NCBI GenBank assembly: GCA_003049485.1
Contig: PYST01000075.1
Coordinates: 62,001-126,000 of the forward strand
Length of the DNA stretch: 64,000 nucleotides
Reading direction: 5' to 3'
Origin: Ophioceras dolichostomum
Lineage: Eukaryota; Ascomycota; Sordariomycetes; Magnaporthales; Ophioceraceae
The notes beneath the pieces were generated by a model. It did no database searches and had not been told where the DNA came from. It was given only the letters and a program-made list of their open reading frames with translations. Below are positions 44,629-54,189 of the stretch, one piece after another. Numbering within the stretch: the stretch's first letter is position 1; the number at the start of each line of letters is the position of its first letter. The position numbers were made by a program, and so were the translations under genes.

Positions 44629-46854
44629 CTACCGCTGATAACCCCTAATCGCCACAGCCGAGGACGCCATCGACATCGACATCGACAGCAACGACGACGA
44701 GCTCGAGGACGCACTAGACGACGACGATGACGACAGATGCGACGACGACGTGTGGTGGTGGTGCCTTTTCTTCTCCTTCTCCGGCGGCTGCTGCCCGTCG
44801 CGCTCGACGTCCTTCTGCCCGGGAACGACGCGCCAGCACCACCCGCACCAGCTGCGCACGCGCCCGGACATCTCCCGCCCCAGGATCTGGCCCCTGGCGC
44901 GCTCGTCCTCCCACTCCGGCACGCCGGCGCCGACCTTGACCATGCGCACCAGCTTCGTCTTGACGACGCCGCCGATGCCCTCGATTTCGTGGCGGGCGTA
45001 GCCTGGGCTGGGGGTTAGGCGTCTGTTGGGGTTGGGGTTGGTGTTGTTGCCGCTAGAAGTAAAACTAGAACTGCTGCCGTGGGCGGAGTTTGGAGTGGTA
45101 GGCGGCGAAGGCGAGGAGCTGCTTTGCGTGGTGGTATCGTTCGCGGGACCAGCAAGATTCTGGAGGTTCTGGTGGATCTGGTGGTTCGTGTGGAAGTTGT
45201 TGTGGTGCGCGGGCGAGGACGGCTGCGCGTCCTGCTGGAGCTGCTGCCGCTGCTGCTGGCTGAAGAAGTAGTCGTCGGCCGCGGCGTCGGCGGCGTCGCA
45301 GTCCGTCTCGTGCTCGCAGTCCTTGGCGCCGTGGCAATCCTCCTCGCGGCCGCACGGGACGCCACGGTCGCACTCGCCGATGCCGGTGCCGATGCCGCCT
45401 AGGACTTCGCCGTATTGGCTGCGCCATCTCCAGATCCTGTGTAGATGGTAGCTAGGTGAGTATATCTCGCCCAGGATTCAATCTGAAATACAGGCAGGTT
45501 GGGTGCTGAGACGGGGGGTGTGGAGGTGATGTCATTGGATGTGAGAGGGGGTTGGTTGGTCAGGAAAGAAGGAGACAAACTCACGCTTGGTAGTCGTGGT
45601 CTGCACCACGAATGCTACGTCCGCATGGCTGGCAGAGCCACACGCCGTTGCTGACACACTGGCAGACCTTCCTCTGCATGGCGTCCGAGGAGAGAAGGGT
45701 TTCCGGTGCAAGGTTAGGCTTCACGAGCTCGGTGATGGGAGCCTTGGTGCAGGCTTTGCAGAGACGTCGGAGACGGTCCCGCAGGACGATGGGCGCCGGT
45801 GGTTTTATGGCGCAGTTCTGTTTGAAGAGAACAGAGACTCAGTGAAGTGCTCGTCAAGGGTCGTCTCTTGGGATTTTTGCGGGTATGGTAGGTGTAAGTT
45901 GGTGGGTAGGCATCTTCTCTGTACGTACCCTGCACACAACGGTGCCACACCGGCGGCACTCGGACACGCGGTCGAGGGCGCACACGCCGGACTTGCCGTT
46001 GTAGCTGGCGCCGCGGCCCGTGTCCTCCATGTAGAACCAGTTCCCGGCCCGGGCCCTGTACCGGAGGGTCTCCTCCGGGTCGACGGGGGCAGCGTCGTTG
46101 ACGCACCGCAGCGACGAGAGCAGCAGGATCTTGCGGTACTGCAGCAGGCCCGCCCGCACCTGGCGACAGGTGCGAGACAGACTGTCGATCGAGTCCAGAT
46201 CGAGGGACGATGCGATGGTCTTGATGATGCTGTTTGGGTTTGTGAGTGAAAAGATTTAGTTTTGGTTTTTGGGTTAATCTTTGCACGTCTCCAAGCTGAT
46301 TGCTTGCTCGCTGTCTCTACCCCTGACTGATGGCTCGCATCCCCCTTTTCATCCATATCGCCCTTCGCCGCCTGGGACGAGGGCGATGATGATGAGGGAG
46401 GCGACTAAGCAAATAGCCCGCGTATTTTTTATTTTTTTTTGTTCGCGTGACACCTTCCGATGGCAAGATGAAGGGCAGAACTATCTATGCCCTTTTCCTT
46501 GTATACTCATGGCGCGGGGCCAAAGGGTAGGTCTGTAGGTAGACAAGGGGCAAAAGGAGAGGATAGGGAGAGGGGGAGGTTGTCAGCATACGGATAGCAT
46601 CCCAGAGCCTTGGTCATGGAGTTCCTGTTCGGATCATCTCCAGCAGCGACGTCGGTCTCTTGGGCCGCCTCGTTGGCTTCTTCACCCCTCGATTCACCGA
46701 CCGGGGTCTTGGCATTGGCCGTTACCGCTGCCGAGGACGAGGACGCAGCCCGAGGCCGGCCAGTGTGGGGATCGGCCTTCCACACAGGCTTGCCGCCCTG
46801 GAAGTCCTGTGGAGGCTCGGCCTCATCATCGCTGAGATCTACAAATTGCGCCAT
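44629..46854 (-). CDS. F-box-like, cysteine-rich zinc-binding protein
   Basis: Four exons (low to high): 44629..45436, 45585..45817, 45929..46229 and 46592..46854, giving 534 residues with all phases closed. After an acidic, disordered N-terminus (M-A-Q-F-V-D-L-S-D-D-E-A-E), residues ~85–130 look like an F-box-type helix set (I-I-K-T-I-A-S-S-L-D ... L-S-R-T-C-R-Q-V-R). Then follow several Cys pairs: C-R-R-C, C-R-N-C, C-K-A-C, C-Q-C, C-Q-P-C-G and W-C-G-W-C, which suggest two or more zinc sites. The C-terminus is Gln/Asn/Ser-rich with a His run. It may be a ubiquitin-ligase adaptor; the family is otherwise not named by me. The last exon was chosen because its frame and Cys spacing continue the domain. 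Confidence 0.72.
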
Positions 46855-49621
46855 AGTTTGGGTTGTGTATGTATATATGGATGTGTGTGGATGTATGTGA
46901 AGACGGTTTCTCGCCTCTCTTCCTCTTCGAATCTCGATGCGATCCGAAACGGGATGATAGCGAGGTACTGATAAGCGTGTCGGGCGGGTGGGGGCGAGCT
47001 GATGACGATGCTTGGGCGCGAAACAAGTACTAGGTAATGATGACGAAAGAGTAAGCTCAAGTAAAAATGGAAGTGCGGGCGCCGTGATCGGGCAGAGATG
47101 AGGAAGAGAAGTTGGCGAAAACGAATGGACAAAGAAACGAGGGGCAGAGGATGGAATCAAAGGTCCCGGGTAGCTACTAATAAAAAGAATGAAGAAAAGG
47201 GAAGGATACTGCGGCGACGGAGCAATGAAGAGAAGATTGATGCAAGCTTGAGCTCATCAAGATTGGTAGTGCGGCGGGCGCACAACAGGATCGCAACTTC
47301 GAAGACCCCGCCGCGATGCCCGCTGGCGGCAGAATGGCCGGTAGGTGGGGTTTCCCGGCTTCGAAAGTTCCAATTTTGGGGGCCAGTGCCAGGGGGCGGA
47401 GCTGTCCTGCTGCCCTACAATTATCCCGTTATAGCGTAGCGTCAGGCACTTGAGCAACAAAGCAATGTGAACCGGCGACCCGAGCACAACATTGAGGCGA
47501 GTTGAGGCCTTCAACTCAGCTGCAACTTGTCCATGTGACCTATCCCATTTCTCTCCCTGGTCGTGATCGCTTCGAATCATCCTTGGGGTCTCGGTGGACG
47601 AGCCCTGTCATGTGTTGATTGTCCCACGTTCTGAATTGTACTGTGTAAAAGGTTGCAACAGGTTGCAGATTGTATGTTGTCATCCATCACCTCCTCAGAT
47701 CTGTGTTCCTCCACAGTCCACAATTTCTTTCGGCCGGCTAGAGCTGAAGTTGACGATAAGACCGCCGCGCTGGTGGCCCCGTAGAAGCAGTGTTCAGCGC
47801 TACTGTTCAACCGTGTCAAACCTACTGGCCACATGCACACTTGTCAGATGGGGGGTACCAGCCCGACCTTCGCATTCTGCTGTGCACGCCCATGATCATT
47901 CCGATCTGATTAGCAGGCTCGCAGGCTCGCAGGCTCGCAGGCCGACGACAACGATGTGTTGATGTGAGTACGAAACAGAAATCCACTGGCCCCATTCCAT
48001 CCACCATCTAGCACGTCTTTAGTCAAGCCAAGGCCGTGTGTCATCAGATGACACGATGCCGCCATCGAGAACGGAGAAACGGATCGCGATGTCGTCTGCT
48101 TGTCCGCGCAGGCGGAAGTTTTCTAGAACTGTCGTTTTTTTTTTTTGGGTTATATTTTCGCCCCCTATCCCGCTTGCCGTCCTGGTAGGTACACATGAGT
48201 ACCAGTACCCCCTTTTAAATTTTAGACCTGAGTCCTTGGGCTCTGTCGCCTCACCCGTTCGCCTCACCTCTTTCTTTCTTGTGTTGCCCCACCATGGTCC
48301 CCCGGTCGTCGAAGACATCGCGACTCGAGGTGATGTTGGGCTCCCCTGCCTAGATGGTTGGGTCCAGATAGCGATGTCCCTGGGCGTCTTCTCGGTGTCC
48401 TCGTGACCTCCCTCGTCCGAACATCGGAATCGCCACACGACGGGAGGATACGACGGGGTAAGTGCTCAGCTCTTGACCGCCGGGCTGGTTGATCGTCCTC
48501 GCGACGCCATCCCCACGTCGGCAGTTACAGCTAGTAGCGGCAGGTATCCGTCAAGGTGTCTAGACAGCTCGGAGGCAAGCATGTTGCTTCCGCATTTCCT
48601 TTTTGTTATCTCCCCTTCCTCAACTTGATCCTGAATGAGCGAGGGCCTCTATGCGAGCAGAAGGACTAGTGCTCCCGATGAATTGCATGAAGCAAAGGCA
48701 ATGCCGACCACGAAAGGAAGGTCCTCGCGAAATAGAAGCTCCTTCACTCAATTCCAAGGGAACATTTTCCGATTCTTTGATTTCTTTTTTATTTTTATGT
48801 AATTCGCACCTCGTATGTTGTACATACGGTGTATGACCTGGCCGGAATCATAACGGGATGCTCTGCGTCTCTGGTGTTGCGATACCAACTTGATATCAAC
48901 GTTGGTTGGTCACATGGCCTGGATGGCTCTGCAATATTGGGCTGCTAAGTCGATGAGTTGGCGAATATGAAGAGACCTGAAGTTTCTCGTCTCCACATCC
49001 CCATAAAGATGCAGGCCATGAATACTTACCATGCAAACAATACTGTAACTAACTGCTTCCAACAAGTTTGATTTGAAGGTTAAAATTTAAGTGCCTTCGG
49101 GACGCTCGCTTACCTCACGTTGATATTGACGCGGCTGAAAGGATTTTCGCCTCCTACGACATCGTTGTTGGCTGATCCGCATCCTCGTTGGAGCTGAAGG
49201 GGGCAAGAGGGCTGTTGCAAGCCTCATGAGAAGCTTCATGAGTCCATCGAGCGTCAATATCATACACATTATGTCTTGGATAATACGTGTTGGTCGAGAA
49301 AGTTCCTCCACCTCAAGCACATATCAGAATCATGTTGAATCAGTCAACGGCTGCTTTTCCCAATAGCTGGGTGAAGAGAGAGGGTTGGGGCTCCAGTTGA
49401 GGCTGATTTCAAAGAAACCTTACTTCCATTCATAGCTTCATCATGTTGCGCCTCTTCAGAAACAGCGAGGCGAGGGAGGGGAGGGCGAGCAAATTTTTCT
49501 TTCATCCACGTTACCACAGAGCTCTGCCACGTTTGGGGTATGTCTGCTCACCTTTGATCGCGGGCCAGAGCTCGTCGGAAGTAGGCGGTCTGGCCTGGAG
49601 AACTCCTAATGATCGCGGGCC
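46855..49621. other. Divergent intergenic region, no gene supported
   Basis: 2.8 kb between the F-box-like gene (−) and the GT2 gene (+). Frames such as 48038–48406 (+) show no domain. It includes an 8-bp tandem repeat near 47913 and a poly-T tract near 48136. Both promoters should be here. Confidence 0.5.
47913..47943. repeat. 8-bp tandem repeat (GCAGGCTC)
   Basis: About 3.9 tandem copies of GCAGGCTC in non-coding DNA, probably a simple minisatellite. Confidence 0.8.
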
Positions 49622-52600
49622 ATGAGTCCAAGTTCTAGGCCGAATCGGTGGCTACCGAGGGGAGTTGCTGGCCCCCAGACGTCGATCCCCTCCTTCAGCA
49701 GGCCATTCAATCACCAGTCGAATGAATACCATCCGCCCCAAAGCAGCCAGGCCGAAGAGGGCAGCGGCAGCGCAGAGTCGAACTGGCGCTCAAGCTCATT
49801 ATGGGCAACGAGTTCCGGCCAGTCGATCCTCCGCGAGTACGCCGGGAGCATCGCCTCTGTGACTCAAGACGGTGATAGCTTCAGTCCTGGGCCAACGTCC
49901 TCAAGTAGTCTGGACGACACATCGTCCACGCAGAGAGTTGATGCCAAGGAGGACCGGGGCCCTTGCAATGACTCTTATCTTCGTCCGAGATACCAGCCCG
50001 CTAGCCTCGTTCAAGGTTACCCATCCGCGTCCGATAGACCCAGGCTTGTCAGCAACCGGTCTAAATCAGCAGCACCGACGTTGCAGAGGAGGAAACTACA
50101 TCGCCAAGATGCAGCTCCCCGATACCCGCCCGCGCCCGGAAAGGCGAGTGAGGGAGCTCACGATAGTGCGGATAACAGACTGCTTCCGGCGGGGTGGGAG
50201 GGCAAGTTCCCAGAGCCGCCGCCGCCGTGGGTGCGTGCCACCCGAGGAACCTTCGGCAATGGGAATATGAGACATGACAAGAAGAGGGCCCAGTCCGTCC
50301 CTTCGCGAGGTCTACAGACAGCAACACCAACAACAGCTGCGGCCACAGCAACGGCCACAGCCGCAGCTACAGCTTCAGCCTCAGCCTCAAAACAACCGTC
50401 AGGGTCCACCCTGGGATCAACGTCCTCCTCGGCGCCGGCACCGCCGAGAAACGTCGACGAAGCGAGAAGCGCCATGATGGCCATGTGGCTCTACCAGCGC
50501 CAGCTCCAGAAGCGGTACATTGGACGATCCTCGACGGGCTCGGAGGGCGTTGTCTTGAAGGTCACTAAAAACGCTTTCACCTGCTGCCCAGCCGAACTGC
50601 GGAACGAGACGGACGGCCTGTTCGAGATGGTGCAGCAGATGAACGTTCGGGCAGCGATGACGGTCAACAGTATCGTCGTACGGGCACTACTCGCCTTCCT
50701 TAACGACCGACGCCGGGATGAAGACCAGGCGCAGGTCACCGGGAGCGAAGGCGGAAGTGGGAGCGGGAGCGGGAGCGGGAGCGGGGGCGGGGGCGTTGGG
50801 CAGAGGCAGAAGCAGCAACTGCAGCAGCGGCCACGGCATCGCGACAGCGTGCCACTCGCTGGAGGGCTCCAGGTACAGGTCCTGAAGACGATGGCAGACC
50901 TACCGGGTTGTTCGCTGCACCACTTCGCGGCGTTTATCGAAAGCAGGGCTCTGCTGGTCGTATGGGACGACGACCCGAAGCAACTGTTCGCACGAGCCGA
51001 ACTACTTGAAGACCGGGCCATGGCGCTGATCTGGGGCGGTGATAGCAGCAAGGGCCGTCATAAGCAGCCTGGAGACCGTGCCAAGAGTCCTGTGGACCCT
51101 CAACATCTCCCTGGCGATTCCGGCACTCCCGATCCGGGCACGGAGGAGGAAGGGCGAGCGGATCCGAACCACCGCCCCGTCCGTCTCGCCAGCTCATGCA
51201 TGCTGTCGCTTGCTCTTCTCGGCTGCGTCACCATGCTGGGTGTTGGCTGGCGCTCCTTGGTACGGGATAGTCTGGTGGACGATGAATGGCAAAGGCTTGG
51301 GGTTCTGGCCGTCACCCCAGCTACATTCTGGGTCAGCCTGGTAAGCTGCTCGTCCCCTTCGCCTATCATCCCTCCGGTTAAAACTGCAGTTGGGCTCGCT
51401 AACCAACGATTACGCAGTTCTTCTTTTACTCGCTCGTTTCCAACATGTTCCTGATGTTCGGCTCCAATTATGTCGTGAAGACCAACTCCAAGTACTATTC
51501 TGGCGTGCCTCCCTGGAGAGCCTCCCGAGACAGCAGCGGCAGCAGCAGCAGCAGCAATGGCGATGGCCAACAAGACAAAGCTACCTCTACGCGCCAATTA
51601 CCAACCTTGAAGCAGCCAAATCTACCGCACGTCACCATCCAGATGCCGGTTTACAAGGAGGGCCTCCACGCCGTGATCAGGCCAACGGTGATGTCGCTTA
51701 AGACTGCTATCTCGACATACGAGATGCAGGGGGGAACAGCCAGCATATTTGTCAACGACGATGGCATGCAGCTTCTGTCACGCAGCAAGGCACAGGAGCG
51801 TCGCGATTTCTACGAGGAGCACAACATCGGCTGGGTCGCCCGGCCGCCGCACAACCCTCCGCCAGCAAAGACCAAGAAGAACCAACAACAGCAGCAGCAG
51901 CAGCAGCAGCAGGAGAGCACCGGAATCAAGCCGCACTTCGTCCGCCGGGGCAAGTTCAAGAAGGCCTCCAACATGAACCACGCGCTGCACCTCTCTCAAC
52001 GAGTCGAAGACAAGTTACGGGGCCTCCTCCCCATCTTCCGACCGAGGGGTTGGACCGCCGCCGAAGAAGACGCCGCGTACAAGCGGTCCCTCGCCGCCGC
52101 GCTCCGCGACGACGGGAACCGAACCTGGGCGGACGGCAACATCCGCGTGGGACCATACATCCTCCTCGTCGACTGCGACACGCGCGTGCCAGCCGACTGC
52201 CTCCTCGACGCCGTCAACGAGCTGGAGGCGAGCCCCGAGGTCGCCATCCTGCAGTTCACGTCGGGCGTCATGACGCTGACCGACTCGTTTTTCGAGAGGG
52301 GCATCGCCTGGTTCGGGGGCTTGATCTATTCGGCCATTACCTTTGCGGTTGCCTCGGGCGACGCCTGCCCCTTTGTTGGGCACAATGCATTTTTGAGATG
52401 GGAGGCGCTGCAGGATGCTGCTGTCTGGAAGGACGAGCGCGATGGCTATGACAAGTTCTGGTCTGAGTCCCACGTCTCGGAGGATTTCGACATGGCGATC
52501 CGTCTGCAGCTTGGGGGTTGGACGCTGCGCTACGCCTCGTACACGGGGACGGCCTCCTCTGCATCTCCTTCTTCCCACTCCAAAGACCACCACCACTCCT

Positions 52601-53632
52601 CCGACTCAGCTACCGCTGCCACCGCCCCCTCGAATTTGGCCTCTCCATCCTCGTCGTTCCAAGAAGGCGTCAGCCTGACCGTCTACGATGAGCTGAACCG
52701 GTGGGAGAAGTACGCGTACGGCTGCAGCGAGCTCGTCTTCAACCCCCTGTCGCGGTGGCCTCGGAAGGGGCCCCTCTCCAGGAACTTCAGGAGGTTCCTC
52801 TGGTCGCGGCACATACGCCTGCCCGTCAAGCTGACGGTCTGCTCGTACATCGGCAGCTACTACGCCGTCGCGCTCGCGTGGCCCGTGTCGCTGTTCAACT
52901 ACCTGTTCATGGGCTGGTTCGCGGGCGGGGTGCACCTGAGCTACTACGTCGATTCTTTTTCGATTTACGTGTCGCTTCTGGTGGTGTTCCCTTTCTTGGG
53001 GAACATCGCGCTGGCGGTGCATCGGTATCGGTTGAGGCAGAGGCCGCTTTTGTCGGGATGTAAGTCACAGAGGCCTAACTAACCCCCCTTGTTTCTTCCT
53101 CTAACTCTAGCCCGTCGCCGTCGTCGTCCTCTTGCACTCCAGAGACTCTTCAAGACGAAGAGCAAAAGCTCCTCTTCAGAATTCATAATATCCTTTTTTT
53201 TTAAAAAGAAAATAAACCCAAAAAAACGCTGGTTTGACTGACACTGACACTGACAAAACCACATAACCTACAGTATGGGAGAACCTCAAATGGGTACCCC
53301 TATTCATGATCTTCCTCGGCGGCATCTCGATGCACCTCTCGCAGGCCGTGCTCGCCCACCTGCTGGGCGTCGAGATGACGTGGGACGCGACCAAGAAGGA
53401 GCTCGAGGACGTCGCGTTCGGCGAGGAGATGGGCCGCGTCCTGGGCCGCTTCCGCTGGACGTTCCTGTTCGTTTTCCTGGGAGTCTCCCTCATCATCGCC
53501 TGCCGCTTCTGCTTGCCACGCCAGTGGCAGATCGACGACTTTTTCGCCATCTACCCCTTCGCGGCCGTGCTGTTCAGTCATTTTGCGCTGCCGGTGTTTT
53601 TGAATCCTGCTTTGATGACTTTTACTTGGTAG
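49622..53632 (+). CDS. Long family 2 membrane glycosyltransferase (Glyco_trans_2_3 type)
   Basis: Three exons: 49622..51340, 51418..53059 and 53274..53632, giving 1239 residues. The first ~280 residues are disordered and Ser/Pro/Gln-rich; a conserved-looking region and two membrane spans precede the GT-A domain. The catalytic motifs are in order: Q-M-P-V-Y-K-E-G (~648), V-N-D-D-G (~685), the metal-binding D-C-D-T-R (~825), S-E-D-F-D (~927) and N-R-W-E-K-Y-A-Y-G (~1000). At least five membrane segments follow. This is the pattern of processive GT2 enzymes related to chitin, hyaluronan and glucan synthases. A poly-Gln insert (51888–51912) lies inside the domain. The product polysaccharide cannot be told from sequence. 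The start is the first ATG in the frame; an upstream exon is possible. Confidence 0.82.
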
Positions 53633-53638
53633 GTTCGG

Positions 53639-53667
53639 GTACCTACCAAGGTACCTACCACCTAGGA
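53639..53667. repeat. GGTACCTACC direct repeats
   Basis: Two GGTACCTACC units and a CCTAGG just after the GT2 stop codon; member of the GGTA motif set. Confidence 0.65.
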
Positions 53668-54003
53668 ATGGGTGGGTAGATCAGGCTGGCAAGCCAGGGT
53701 GCTGCCTGGCCACCTGACCACCTGACCACCTACTGCGCTCAGCCTGAGATTCTGCCTCGGGGAGGGTGTGATGTTCTTTGCAGCTGGCTCCCAATGAAAG
53801 AACCAATGGAAGAGGTGCACTGCCTGATATATGGCTGTGACAACGGACTAGCACCAAAACGTGCAGTTCTGGGGGCGCTGAAGGCAGACCGCACTTTTTT
53901 GGACGTTTGGTCGGGGAATGCTGGTCCCGTCTTTTTCTTCTTCAATATTCTCTCTCCTTTGTAATTGCGTCGCCGATTCTAGGCTCAGAACATCAATTTC
54001 TAC

Positions 54004-54010
54004 TATAAAT
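54004..54010 (+). promoter_or_regulatory. TATA-like box upstream of ankyrin gene
   Basis: TATAAAT, 186 bp before the ATG at 54190. The match and rough spacing are plausible for a core promoter but not proven. Confidence 0.3.
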
Positions 54011-54189
54011 CTCAATCCTATATTAACACCCACTTCTCAAAGGCGTTACATCGTGGCCTCGCTTCTAGTGCGTCAGTATAGCCTTACTGCTAGAGTGTTG
54101 TTCATTGAACCCTTCAGCAACGCAAACCCCTCCAATTATTCTTCGCAGGCTTAGGACTCAGAAGCCGGTAATTTCCAGGCAGAATCGCA

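Larger units (their letters stand above)
53633..54189. other. Intergenic region between GT2 and ankyrin genes
   Basis: It contains GGTACCTACC repeats at 53639–53667 right after the GT2 stop codon, tandem CACCTGAC units near 53710, and a TATAAA before the ankyrin gene. No separate gene. Confidence 0.6.
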
